Positions 39,195-48,177 of a stretch of DNA of 64,000 nucleotides are shown here, one piece after another. The stretch is from Holophagales bacterium (GTDB taxonomy: Bacteria > Acidobacteriota > Thermoanaerobaculia > Multivoradales > Multivoraceae). The notes below the pieces were generated by a model. The model did not search any database. It was not told where the DNA came from and saw only the letters and a list, made by a program, of their open reading frames with translations. Positions within the stretch are counted from its first letter, which is position 1; each line of letters begins with the position of its first letter. The stretch lies in the NCBI GenBank assembly GCA_009845425.1, contig VXZQ01000009.1, positions 227,714-291,713 of the forward strand, in the 5' to 3' direction. Made by a program: the position numbers and the translations under genes.

Positions 39195-42149
39195 ATGGAT
39201 TCCAAGCACCCCGATGGCCGAAGGACCCGGAGGCTCATCCTGCTGGCGTTTCTCGCCATAGCGGTACTCGCCCTGCCCGCAGCGGCCCAGGACGGCAGCG
39301 TTTCCGGAACGGTCTACGATCGCGAGGGCGGCGCCTTGCCGGGTGTCACCGTCAGTCTCCAGGACGCCGACGGCGAGGACACCGGGAAGAGCACGCAGAC
39401 CGACGCTTCCGGTGCTTTCCGCATCGACGGCGTAGCGGACGGCGCCTACACGGCGACGGCGTCGCTCCAGGGATTCCGGTCGTTGATCGCAACGGTCGAG
39501 GTGTCGGGAGGAACTGGCTCCGTCGAGTTCGCGCTCGGCCTCTCCGTCGTCGAGCAGATCGTCGTCCAGGGCGAGATCGGCGAAGAGAACGTCCTGCGGC
39601 GGCCGATGACGGTCACCGGCTTCAACGAAGGCATGGTCGTCGAACTCGGGATGAACAACAACAACGACCTCGAGGCGCTGACGCCGGGCCTGCAGATCGG
39701 CCACCAGTCGCCCGATTCGGGTCACGGCAACCACCTCTACCTGCGCGGCATCGGCTCGCAGCGCAACCAGGAGTTCTTCCAGGCCACCGCGGTCGCCACC
39801 TACGTCGACGGCATCTACACCGACGAGCTCTACGCGCTCGAGCCCGGCAACCTGTTCGACGTCGAGAGCATGAACGTGGCGCGCGGCCCGCAGGGAACCA
39901 CCGGCGGCCGCGCCGCCATCGCCGGCGCGATCAGCTTCAACACGATCAAGCCGACCGCCCAGTTCGACGTCAATGCCCTGGCCGAGTACACCGATCAGGC
40001 ATCGCAGCGCGGCGACCTCGCCATCGGCGGGCCGATCGGCGACAGCCGGGTGAGCTGGCGGCTGACGGCCGGAAGCTGGCAGGGCGAGGGCGCGCAGCCC
40101 AACATCGGCCCCGGGGGCGACTACGACGAACCGGACAACGTCCACTGGGCGCCGCAGCTCCGCTACCTCGGCGAGACGGTGGACTTCAACGTCCGCTACG
40201 CCGGGCGCGAGGACAGCGGCGCGCCCCGCACGTCGGTCGAGCTGACAGGCCGCGACGTGACCACGGAATGCCTCCTGAGCGGCACCGACCCGGAAGGCAA
40301 CCCGACCTGCCTGTTCCCCAATCCCTTCCTCGGCGCGGCGAACCAGGCGCCGTCGGTGAAGGACTGCGATCTCAGTAATCCGAACCAGCTCATCTGTCCG
40401 GGCGACGACCTGCGGAACGTCGTCGACTACAACACGCCCGGCAACGAGGACTCCGAACTGCAGATGGCCGTGGCCGACCTGAACATCCGGCCCAGCCGCG
40501 GGATCAGCCTGTCCTACAAGGGCGGCTACCGCGAGTCGACGGAGAACGCGCAGACCGACACCGACGGCACTTCGCGCGTCGGCGGTCCCGACAATCCGTT
40601 CCTCGACGCGAACGGCTACCCGTTCGCCGACACGATGGTGAACTACTTCCGTTACTCGGAGCAGACCTCCCACGAGCTGCGTCTGGCCTCGAGCTTCGCC
40701 GGCGACTTCCAGTTCGTGCTGGGCGCCTTCCAGCGCGACGGGGACGAGCCCTACGACGCGCGCTTCTTCGACTTCGCCAATCCCGCGTTCAACACGAACA
40801 CCCTGGCGACCTGTCAGGCGGCGCTGCCGTTCTTCGGGCTGCCACTGCTCAGCGAGCACGGCACCACCTCCCGCCAGTCGGGCCAGGGGGGTGTCTGGGC
40901 CTGCCCGGGCGAGCTTCTCGACTGGTCGAACGCGGGCGCCATCGGCGCCTTCTCCGACGGCAACATGAACGGCCACTGGCTCGACTTCTACGGCCACTCC
41001 CGGTTCGAGACCCTGGCCTACTACGGGAACCTCGAGTACCAGGTCGGCGACAGGTGGACGCTGTTCGGCGGCATCCGCCACGACCAGGACATCAAGACCC
41101 ACGTCCAGAACGACGTCCGGATCGGCATCAACTTCGGTTTCGCCGTCGACCTCTGGATCTTCCGCAACGCGGCGGTCGAGGGCTTCGAGGGCAAGAACGA
41201 CGCGGAGTGGAACCAGACGACCTGGAACGCCGGCTTCCAGTACTCGGCCAACCCGGCCAGCATGTGGTATGGCCGCGTCTCCAAGGGCGGCCGTCCCGGC
41301 GGCTTCGTCGGCTTCGGCAACATGAACGAAGTGACCTTCGACTCGGAGGAGCTGATCAACTACGAGGGCGGCTGGAAGGGCCTGCTTGCCGACAACCGCC
41401 TGCAACTGGAGGCCTCGGTCTTCTACAACGACTACCAGGGCTACTGGGTCAACTCCACCCGTTTGCTGCCGGTCGAGCAGCGGATCCCCGGAGAGAGCAT
41501 CTTCGAGGGCGAGATGAACACGATCGACGGCAGTCGGATCTCGGGCCTGGAGCTCAACGCGGCCTTCCGGGCCACGGACAACTTCACGATCCGCGGCTGG
41601 TACAACTACCTCGACTCGGCGATCGGGGACTACGAGACCATCTACTGCTGCGACCCCGCGGCGCCGACCGAGACGATCGAGTTTCAGGACCGCGAGGGCA
41701 ACACCTTCACGCAGGAGATCTCCGGCCTGACCAACTTCGGCGGCAACCGCATGCCGTTGCAGCCAAGGCACAAGTTCTCCGTGACGGCGATCTACGATCT
41801 CGGGGACCTGCGTCTCCTGGGCACGCTGGGCCACACGGCCGAGAAGAACACCGACATCAGCAACCTGCCGAAGTACAAGATCCCCGAGTACACCCGCATC
41901 GACCTGCGGGCGATCTGGTTCACGCAGATCGAGGGCCTGCAGGTCCACCTGTTCGCCAAGAACCTGCTCGACGAGATCGCCGTGCAGCAGTGGCGGCCGA
42001 ACGAAGGCTACGGCTTCGGCACCGGCGTGATCCGCGGCTCGCTCACCGACAAGCGCGAGGTCGGCGTCATGGCGAGCTTCCGGCTCGGCGGCCGCAAGAC
42101 GCTCTACGGCCTCGGCGGAGGGATGGGACCGTCGGCCGGCGGCAAGTAA
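39195..42149 (+). CDS. TonB-dependent receptor 1 with carboxypeptidase-regulatory-like N-domain
   Basis: About 984 residues from the ATG at 39195, preceded by GAGGAGGCAAGC. Signal peptide 'LILLAFLAIAVLALPAAAQ', then a CarboxypepD_reg-like domain ('GSVSGTVYDREGGALPGVTV'). A plug domain contains 'HLYLRGIGSQRNQEFFQATA' and 'VARGPQGTTGGRAAIAGAIS', and the long barrel ends near 'YGFGTGVIRGSLTDKREVGV'. The final residues 'GGRKTLYGLGGGMGPSAGGK' do not end in Phe/Trp, unusual for an outer-membrane barrel. Imports a siderophore, vitamin, sugar or peptide with TonB energy; substrate unknown. The dyad upstream suggests shared regulation. Confidence 0.87.
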   Translation: MDSKHPDGRRTRRLILLAFLAIAVLALPAAAQDGSVSGTVYDREGGALPGVTVSLQDADGEDTGKSTQTDASGAFRIDGVADGAYTATASLQGFRSLIATVEVSGGTGSVEFALGLSVVEQIVVQGEIGEENVLRRPMTVTGFNEGMVVELGMNNNNDLEALTPGLQIGHQSPDSGHGNHLYLRGIGSQRNQEFFQATAVATYVDGIYTDELYALEPGNLFDVESMNVARGPQGTTGGRAAIAGAISFNTIKPTAQFDVNALAEYTDQASQRGDLAIGGPIGDSRVSWRLTAGSWQGEGAQPNIGPGGDYDEPDNVHWAPQLRYLGETVDFNVRYAGREDSGAPRTSVELTGRDVTTECLLSGTDPEGNPTCLFPNPFLGAANQAPSVKDCDLSNPNQLICPGDDLRNVVDYNTPGNEDSELQMAVADLNIRPSRGISLSYKGGYRESTENAQTDTDGTSRVGGPDNPFLDANGYPFADTMVNYFRYSEQTSHELRLASSFAGDFQFVLGAFQRDGDEPYDARFFDFANPAFNTNTLATCQAALPFFGLPLLSEHGTTSRQSGQGGVWACPGELLDWSNAGAIGAFSDGNMNGHWLDFYGHSRFETLAYYGNLEYQVGDRWTLFGGIRHDQDIKTHVQNDVRIGINFGFAVDLWIFRNAAVEGFEGKNDAEWNQTTWNAGFQYSANPASMWYGRVSKGGRPGGFVGFGNMNEVTFDSEELINYEGGWKGLLADNRLQLEASVFYNDYQGYWVNSTRLLPVEQRIPGESIFEGEMNTIDGSRISGLELNAAFRATDNFTIRGWYNYLDSAIGDYETIYCCDPAAPTETIEFQDREGNTFTQEISGLTNFGGNRMPLQPRHKFSVTAIYDLGDLRLLGTLGHTAEKNTDISNLPKYKIPEYTRIDLRAIWFTQIEGLQVHLFAKNLLDEIAVQQWRPNEGYGFGTGVIRGSLTDKREVGVMASFRLGGRKTLYGLGGGMGPSAGGK

Positions 42150-42185
42150 CGATCCGTGCCGGCCAGGGCTCTGCGCGGTAGAAGA

Positions 42186-42330
42186 CTGGGTGCGCGGGTC
42201 TGCCATCCGCGCGCCCGATGACGGGCCCACGGACTGGGACGCTGGTGGCGCGGTGACGCGCCACCAGGGTGCTGACCCGCTGCCGCCAAAGGCGGCCAGA
42301 AGACTGCGCCGGCCGAAGGCCGGCTCCGCT
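42186..42330. repeat. Dispersed structured repeat, copy R4
   Basis: Begins CTGGGTGCGCGGGTC; includes GCCGCC-AAA-GGCGGC and GCCGGCC-GAA-GGCCGGC. Its right end abuts the GTG at 42331 that starts the next gene. The left hairpin is degenerate. Confidence 0.7.
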
Positions 42331-43524
42331 GTGCGACGCATCCTCCTGCTGGCGTGGCTTCTCGCCACACCCCTGGCGGCCCAACCCGCCGAGCTGATCG
42401 CCCGAATCGAGGCACCGCGCGAGGCGAGATCGAGCGACGACTCCGGCAAGAGCCTCGCCGAGTTGCTGGAGACGCACGGCATCGCGGCGCTGAGCGTCGC
42501 CGTCGTCCAGGACTACCGACTCCACTGGGCGAAGGCCTGGGGCGTCGCTGACGAGTCGACCGGAGCCCTCGCCAACACGGCGACCCTCTTCCAGGCCGCA
42601 TCGATCAGCAAGCCGGTGTCGGCGATGGCGGTGCTCCGGGCGGTGCAGGACGGACTCTTCGAGCTCGACGACGACATCAACTCGATCCTCCGTTCCTGGC
42701 GACTGGAGGACGACGCCGAGCTGCTAACCGAGACCCCGGTGACGCCGCGGATGCTGCTGAGCATGACGGCCGGCACGACGGTTTCGGGATTCCCCGGCTA
42801 CAAGCCCGACGCCGAGCTGCCAACCGTCCGCGATGTCCTGGGACGGAAGGACGAGGAAATGCCAGCCAACACCGACCCGGTAGTCGTCGGCTGGCAGCCC
42901 GGCACCCGCTACGAGTACTCGGGAGGCGGCTCGACCATCCTGCAGCTCGCCCTGAGCGACGCGAGGGCCGCGCCGTTCGAGGAGATCCTCCAGGAGACCG
43001 TCCTGGACCCGCTCGGCATGAACCGCAGTTGCTTCTGCCAGCCCCTGCCGCCGGCACTTCACGGCAACGCGGCGCGGGCCGGCGGATCGGCGACTAAACC
43101 CGACGAGGACGATGCGGAGACCCGTGCGCCCTGGCACGTCTACCCGGAGCTCTACGCCGCGGGCCTGTGGACGACCCCGACGGACCTGGCGAAGTTCCTG
43201 GTCGAGGTCCAGCTTTCCCTGGAGGGGCGCTCGAACCGGATCCTCACGCCCGAGTCCACCCGCAGGATGGTGACACCCGGAGGCGTGGGCCACTACGCTC
43301 TCGGCTTCACCACCGGCGCCGACACTCCACACCGCCCCGCGCCGCCCGGAGAAGCGGACCGTTTCTTCGGCCACACCGGTGGCAACTGGGGCTTCCGCGG
43401 GAACCTCGTCGGATCGCTCGAAGGAGGCAACGGCTATGTCATCCTGGCCAACAGCAGCGAAGCCAACCCGGTCATCTTCGTCGAGCTGCCGATCAGAATC
43501 CGCGCCGCCTACGGGTGGAACTAA
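42331..43524 (+). CDS. Exported serine hydrolase 1 (beta-lactamase/PBP-like)
   Basis: About 397 residues; the GTG at 42331 directly precedes the signal 'ILLLAWLLATPLAAQ', while the longer track ORF would translate repeat R4. The active-site SxxK is in 'LFQAASISKPVSAMAVLRAV'; the second motif Tyr is in 'GTRYEYSGGGSTILQLALSD', where the usual YxN is Y-S-G; 'FFGHTGGNWGFRGNLVGS' supplies the third motif region (HTGG). Class C beta-lactamase/esterase fold, probably periplasmic esterase or peptidase rather than resistance enzyme. Followed by a second serine hydrolase of the same superfamily with a repeat in between. Confidence 0.82.
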   Translation: MRRILLLAWLLATPLAAQPAELIARIEAPREARSSDDSGKSLAELLETHGIAALSVAVVQDYRLHWAKAWGVADESTGALANTATLFQAASISKPVSAMAVLRAVQDGLFELDDDINSILRSWRLEDDAELLTETPVTPRMLLSMTAGTTVSGFPGYKPDAELPTVRDVLGRKDEEMPANTDPVVVGWQPGTRYEYSGGGSTILQLALSDARAAPFEEILQETVLDPLGMNRSCFCQPLPPALHGNAARAGGSATKPDEDDAETRAPWHVYPELYAAGLWTTPTDLAKFLVEVQLSLEGRSNRILTPESTRRMVTPGGVGHYALGFTTGADTPHRPAPPGEADRFFGHTGGNWGFRGNLVGSLEGGNGYVILANSSEANPVIFVELPIRIRAAYGWN

Positions 43525-43545
43525 CGCCAATAGCACCGGTGCCCG

Positions 43546-43620
43546 CTGGGTGCGCGGGTCTTCCGACCCGCTGCCGCCGGAGGCGGCCTTCAGACTGCGC
43601 CGGCCGTCAGGCCGGCTCCT
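43546..43620. repeat. Dispersed structured repeat, copy R5, overlapping the next gene start
   Basis: Left hairpin GCGGGTC-TTCC-GACCCGC, then GCCGCC-GGA-GGCGGC and GCCGGCC-GTCA-GGCCGGC. The only in-frame standard start of the next gene (GTG, 43550) is inside the repeat. Confidence 0.75.
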
Positions 43621-44758
43621 CTTTCCGGCCGCGGCCCTCCTGGCCTTCGCCTGCGCCGCGCCACCGGCCCCGGACGTGACCTCCGAAACCGAGCAGCTCT
43701 TCCAGGCGCGCCTCGACGAACTCCGCGCCGAATTCGACTTCATCGGCGCGACCGCCGCCTTCGTCCTCCCGGACGGCAGCGGAGGCGTCGCCGCGACCGG
43801 CTTCGCCGACCCGGAGAACGACCTGCCGATGAGGCCCGAGAACCGGATGCCGGCCGGCAGCATCGGCAAGACGATCGCCGCGACGACCGCGCTCAGCATG
43901 GTGAACGAGGGCCTGCTCGGCCTCGACGACCTGGCCTCGCGCTGGCTCGGCGACGAACCGTGGTGGACCCGCCTTCCCAACCACGAGACGATGACCCTCC
44001 GCCACCTGCTGAGCCACTCGAGCGGGCTGACCGACCACGTCTACGACGAAGCCTGGCGCCGCGAGGCCCGGTCGCGCCGCGGCCCGGCCGGCGACCCCGA
44101 CGCCTGGTTCGAGCCGCGGGAACTGGTCCAGTACGTCCTCGACAAGGAGCCCCTGTTCCCGGCCGGCGAGGGGTACGCCTACACCGACACCGGCTACCTC
44201 GTCGCGGGCCTGATGTTGGAGGCCGCCTCCGGCGGCGCGTACTACGACGAGGCCAGGCGCCGCGTGCTCGACCGTCACGACCTCCCCCGCACGGTGGAGC
44301 AGATCGGCCGCACGTTCCCCGATCTCGCCCCGGGCCACGTCGGCGAGGACAACCCCTTCTCACTTCCGGCCAGGACCGCCGAGGGCGACGTCATGGCCTT
44401 CAGCCCGCAGACCGAGTGGACCGGCGGTGGCTACGTTTCCAACTCACGCGACCTGGCGCGCTGGGCCAAGATCCTCTACGAGGAACGCGCCATCGACGGA
44501 CCGTACCTGGAGGAGATGCTGAACTCCGGCTACCGCGGCGAAGACGCCGGCGCGACCTACGGTCTCGGCGTCTACCGCGCCGACAGCCCGCACGGCGAAC
44601 TCATTGGCCACGGCGGCTGGTTCCCGGGCTGGCGCTCCACGATGTACTACCACCGCGACTCCGGCATCGCCGTCGCCGTCCAGTTCAACCAGAACGAACT
44701 CGACTTCCGCAATGAAGTGCGTGACGCTCTGCTAGCGCTCCTGCTGGAACAGCATTGA
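43550..44758 (+). CDS. Serine hydrolase 2, lipoprotein, N-terminus encoded by the repeat
   Basis: About 402 residues if the GTG at 43550 is used. The first about 24 residues ('VRGSSDPLPPEAAFRLRRPS' and on) come from repeat R5 and lead straight into a lipoprotein signal 'LLFPAAALLAFAC'. The catalytic SxxK is in 'MPAGSIGKTIAATTALSMVN'; Tyr is in 'GEGYAYTDTGYLVAGLM' and the third motif in 'GELIGHGGWFPGWRSTMYYH'. Beta-lactamase/PBP-like esterase or peptidase of the envelope. No ATG lies between the repeat and the signal peptide, so a start within the repeat seems unavoidable unless a rare codon is used. Confidence 0.78.
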   Translation: MRGSSDPLPPEAAFRLRRPSGRLLFPAAALLAFACAAPPAPDVTSETEQLFQARLDELRAEFDFIGATAAFVLPDGSGGVAATGFADPENDLPMRPENRMPAGSIGKTIAATTALSMVNEGLLGLDDLASRWLGDEPWWTRLPNHETMTLRHLLSHSSGLTDHVYDEAWRREARSRRGPAGDPDAWFEPRELVQYVLDKEPLFPAGEGYAYTDTGYLVAGLMLEAASGGAYYDEARRRVLDRHDLPRTVEQIGRTFPDLAPGHVGEDNPFSLPARTAEGDVMAFSPQTEWTGGGYVSNSRDLARWAKILYEERAIDGPYLEEMLNSGYRGEDAGATYGLGVYRADSPHGELIGHGGWFPGWRSTMYYHRDSGIAVAVQFNQNELDFRNEVRDALLALLLEQH

Positions 44759-44768
44759 GAGGCTTCCG

Positions 44769-44921
44769 CTGGGTGCGCGGGTCTTCTGACCCGCCCCGGG
44801 CGGAGCCGCGAAGCGGCGCAGCCCGAACAAAGTAGCCGCCGGCCTCCGGCCGGCGACGATACTGTCCGCCGCCTACGGCGGCAGCGGGTCAGAAGACCCG
44901 CGCACCGACCCGCGCACCCAG
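44769..44921. repeat. Dispersed structured repeat, copy R6 (full length)
   Basis: About 153 bases with near-perfect terminal inverted repeats, GCGCGGGTC-TTCT-GACCCGC on the left and GCGGGTC-AGAA-GACCCGC on the right. Inside are GCCGC-GAA-GCGGC and GCCGCC-TAC-GGCGGC. It lies between convergent genes, and its right end encodes the last residues of the aminotransferase. Confidence 0.82.
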
Positions 44922-46270
44922 TGGGCGGCGCCGTCGGCGGCTTCGAGAAAACGGTCGATCTCCGCGTCGCCCATCGGGGTCGAAAGCGCGCCGAACAGGC
45001 CGCGGGCGCCCATCAGCATGCCGCGGTTCAGCATCTCCAGGGCGATCTTCTGGATCTGCGGCGCCGCGGAGCGGGCGGTGAAGACGGCCCGGAAGTCCCT
45101 CGGCGGTTCGTTCCCCGGTACGACGGCGAACAACGAGCCGCGGCCGGTCGCGACCGCCTCGATGCCGTGCCGGCGAAGGACCTGCTGGAGCCCCGCGCGG
45201 ACCCGGTCGCCCAGCCGGTCGAACTCGGCGAAGACCTCCGGCGTCAGCCGCTTCATCGTCTCGTAGCCGGCGACCATCGTCACCGGATTGCCGTTGTAGG
45301 TGCCGCCGTGGTGGACGAGTTCGCCGTCGCGGTGGTCGAAGACCTTCATCACGTCCGCCTTGCCGGCCACCGCGCCGACGGGGAAGCCGCCGCCGATGAT
45401 CTTGCCGAGCGACACGAGGTCCGGCTCGATGCCGAAGCGGTGACAGGCGCCGCGGTAGTCGATGCGGAAGGAGAGCACCTCGTCCGCGATCAGCAGGGCG
45501 CCGCACTCCCTCGTCTTGGCCCGGATCGCCGCCACGAAGTCCGCCCTCGGCGGGATCAGCCCGAGCGCGGCGGGCAGCGGATCCATGAGCACCGCCGCGA
45601 GATCGTCGCGGTGCTCGTCGATCAGCGCGTTGCAGACCTCGATGTCGTTGAGCGGCAGCGTGACGACCTCGGTCTCGAGGCTCTTGGCCATGCTCGGTTC
45701 GAGCGTCGTCGCCGGCCGTTCCGACTCGCCCCAGTTCTTTGGCCGCGAGCTGTCCGAAGCCTGCGCGTAGTCGTAGATGCCGTGGTAACAGCCCTCGAAC
45801 TTCGCGATCTTGCTGCGGCCGGTCGCCGCCCGCGCGGCCCGGATCGCCAGCAACACGCCCTCGCTGCCGGAGTTCGCGAACCGGACCTGGTCGATGTAGG
45901 GAATGCGCTCCACCAGCAGCTCGGCGAGCCGGATGTCGGTCTCGGTCGGCAGCGAGAACGCCGTGCCGCTCCCGATCACCCGGGCGACCGCTTCCGTCAC
46001 CGCGGGGTGCGAGTGCCCGAGGATCAGCGACGTGTAGTTGTTGACGAAGTCGATGCGCTCCTGGCCTTCGACGTCCGTGACGATGCAGCCATGCCCTGAG
46101 GCCGCGTAGATCGGGTACGGGTCCATGACCAGGGTGTGGCGGCTGTTGCCGCCGGGCATGACGTCAAGCGCGCGCTCGTAGAGCGACCGTGAGGCCGAGT
46201 GCTCGCCGAGGTAGCGGTCGGTGCTCCGGGGGGCGGCCGTCGCGGCCACGGATCTCGAGACGTCGTTCAC
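44873..46270 (-). CDS. Class III PLP aminotransferase (glutamate-1-semialdehyde-aminomutase-like)
   Basis: 465 residues. 'ALDVMPGGNSRHTLVMDPYP' and 'RIDFVNNYTSLILGHSHPAV' are typical of the GSA-aminomutase branch; 'VRFANSGSEGVLLAIRAARA' binds PLP phosphate, 'LIADEVLSFRIDYRGACHRF' holds the PLP Asp, and the Schiff-base Lys is in 'VSLGKIIGGGFPVGAVAGKA'. The last residues ('WVRGSVRGSSDPLPP') are encoded by repeat R6, so the native C-terminus was probably replaced when the repeat arrived. The N-terminal 20 residues are low complexity. Aminotransferase or mutase of unknown amine; divergent from the peptide importer genes, 44 bases apart. Confidence 0.85.
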   Translation of the reverse strand: MNDVSRSVAATAAPRSTDRYLGEHSASRSLYERALDVMPGGNSRHTLVMDPYPIYAASGHGCIVTDVEGQERIDFVNNYTSLILGHSHPAVTEAVARVIGSGTAFSLPTETDIRLAELLVERIPYIDQVRFANSGSEGVLLAIRAARAATGRSKIAKFEGCYHGIYDYAQASDSSRPKNWGESERPATTLEPSMAKSLETEVVTLPLNDIEVCNALIDEHRDDLAAVLMDPLPAALGLIPPRADFVAAIRAKTRECGALLIADEVLSFRIDYRGACHRFGIEPDLVSLGKIIGGGFPVGAVAGKADVMKVFDHRDGELVHHGGTYNGNPVTMVAGYETMKRLTPEVFAEFDRLGDRVRAGLQQVLRRHGIEAVATGRGSLFAVVPGNEPPRDFRAVFTARSAAPQIQKIALEMLNRGMLMGARGLFGALSTPMGDAEIDRFLEAADGAAHWVRGSVRGSSDPLPP

Positions 46271-46314
46271 AGGGGCGACGAGTGTACTGCCCGGCTCCGC
46301 TATCGTGGCGAGCC

Positions 46315-48174
46315 GTGAATGCGTTGACGGTCCTCGCTGCCCTGGGCTGCCTGAGCACGGCGGCCGTGCTTCCGGCCCAGGAGGGCCCGACCCACGCGAT
46401 CGCCTACTTCGGCGAACCGAAGTACGTCGCCGACGTTCCCCACTTCGACTACGTCAATCCGGACGCGCCGAAGGGCGGCGAGATTCGCACGTGGCTGCCG
46501 GGGACGTTCAACAACATCCACCCCTACGCGGACATGGGGCGCACACCGAGCTGGGCGAACTGGCGGGTCACGGTGATCACCTCCGATCGCTTGATGATGG
46601 GGTCGGAGGACGAGCTGTCGACCCTCTACTGCCTGCTCTGCGAGACGGTCGAGGTCGCCGGCGACTACAGTTGGGTTGCCTACACCCTGCGGCCCGAGGC
46701 GCGGTGGCATGACGGTGTGCCGGTCACCGTGGACGATGTCGTGTGGACGTTCGAGACGCTGAAAGTCGACGGTCCGGTGGGTTTCAAGGCGACCTGGCGC
46801 CACGTCGAGGGCATCGAGCGCCTCGGGGAGCGCTCCTTCCGCTTCCTCCTCGGCGCCGAGGGGAGAAGCCGCAGGGCGGTGATGGAGGCGTCCGCCTTCC
46901 TGCCGATGGCGAAGCACTACTGGCGCGACCGAGACTTCACGGCGACCAGCCTGGAGGGTCCGCTCGGCAACGGCGCCTACCGCGTCAAGGAAGTCGACCC
47001 CGGCCGGCGCCTCGTCTTCGAGCGCGTTCCGGACTACTGGGCGAAGGACCTCAACGTCAAGCGCGGCTACCACAACTTCGACCGCATCTCCGTCCTCTAC
47101 TTCCGTGACATGAAGGCCGGCATCCAGGCGCTCAAGGCCCGCGTCGTCGACTACTACCGCGACCAGGACGAGCGGGAGGTCGCCACCGCCTACGATTTCC
47201 CGGAAGTCGGCATGGGGCTCTTCAACAAGGAGACCTACCGGATGAGGATGACCTACGGGATGCACTGGTCGGTCGTCTTCAACACCCGCCGGCCTCTGTT
47301 CGAGGACATCCGCGTCCGCGAGGCGCTGACCCTGGCCTACAACTTCGACTGGGGCAACCGCGCCCTCCAGTACGGCGCGCTGCGGCGGAACACGACCTTC
47401 TTCCTGGGCTCGGAGATGGCGGCGCGAGGCCTGCCGTCGGCTGCCGAACTGGCGCTGCTCGAGCCGCTGCGGGAGCACGTTCCCGAGCGTGTCTTCACGC
47501 ACGAGTTCCGGTTGCCCGAAAACGACGGCTACGGCCGCAACCGGAAGGCGCTGCTGCGGGCGGGGGAGCTGCTCGACGAGGCCGGCTGGGTCCTCCGCGA
47601 CATGAGGCGCGTCGACGAGGCGACGGGGGAGCCGCTCCGGTTCGAGATCATGGTCATGCTCAGGGAACACGAACGGATGATGGTGCCGTTCGTCGAGAAC
47701 CTGACGCGCCTCGGCATCGACGCGACCGTCCGCCGGGTGGAGTCGAACATCTTCACGAACCGGGCGCGCCGGTACGACTTCGAGATGACGATGCAGAAGA
47801 TCTACACCCACCCCATCCCGCAGCCGGGCGGCATGCGCAACTACCTGCACTCCCGGAGCGTCGATCCCCCGAACCTGTTGAACTACGCGGGGATCAGGAA
47901 CCCGGCGGTCGACGTCCTGATCGAGAAGGTGATCGCGGCCGAGACCGAAGAGGAGATGAACATCGCCGGCCGGGCGCTCGATCGGGTGCTGTTGTGGGGC
48001 TTCTACGTCATCCCCGAGGGCGCCCCCAAAGGACGCCATCTCCTGTACTGGGACCGCTTCGGCCATCCGCCGCTGGGGCACGAGCACCTGAACTGGACCG
48101 GCTTCCCGCAGCTCTGGTGGTTCGACGCCGAGAAGAGCGCCCGGGTCGACGCCGCCCTGGGCGAGACGCGGTAG
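46315..48174 (+). CDS. yejA: YejA-like periplasmic oligopeptide-binding protein
   Basis: About 619 residues from a GTG at 46315 opening a signal peptide ('LTVLAALGCLSTAAVLPAQ'). 'HAIAYFGEPKYVADVPHFDY' and 'VNPDAPKGGEIRTWLPGTFN' are the hallmark of the YejA branch of family 5 solute-binding proteins. 'DDELSTLYCLLCETVEV' and 'WHDGVPVTVDDVVWTFETLK' follow the family order. It delivers peptides to the YejBEF permease encoded next. Four transporter genes and a PQQ-propeller gene are packed with 3-base gaps or overlaps, so this is one transcript. E. coli Yej imports microcin C and short peptides (family knowledge). Confidence 0.87.
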   Translation: MNALTVLAALGCLSTAAVLPAQEGPTHAIAYFGEPKYVADVPHFDYVNPDAPKGGEIRTWLPGTFNNIHPYADMGRTPSWANWRVTVITSDRLMMGSEDELSTLYCLLCETVEVAGDYSWVAYTLRPEARWHDGVPVTVDDVVWTFETLKVDGPVGFKATWRHVEGIERLGERSFRFLLGAEGRSRRAVMEASAFLPMAKHYWRDRDFTATSLEGPLGNGAYRVKEVDPGRRLVFERVPDYWAKDLNVKRGYHNFDRISVLYFRDMKAGIQALKARVVDYYRDQDEREVATAYDFPEVGMGLFNKETYRMRMTYGMHWSVVFNTRRPLFEDIRVREALTLAYNFDWGNRALQYGALRRNTTFFLGSEMAARGLPSAAELALLEPLREHVPERVFTHEFRLPENDGYGRNRKALLRAGELLDEAGWVLRDMRRVDEATGEPLRFEIMVMLREHERMMVPFVENLTRLGIDATVRRVESNIFTNRARRYDFEMTMQKIYTHPIPQPGGMRNYLHSRSVDPPNLLNYAGIRNPAVDVLIEKVIAAETEEEMNIAGRALDRVLLWGFYVIPEGAPKGRHLLYWDRFGHPPLGHEHLNWTGFPQLWWFDAEKSARVDAALGETR

Positions 48175-48177
48175 AGA

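Noticed and set aside
39171-42482. 1103-residue minus-strand ORF
   Set aside because: Entirely antisense to TonB receptor 1, whose signal peptide, plug motifs and ribosome site are clear.
42331-44758. Beta-lactam resistance genes
   Set aside because: Both proteins have the SxxK fold, but their second motifs and envelope signals fit broad esterase/peptidase relatives; nothing specific to beta-lactamases is seen.
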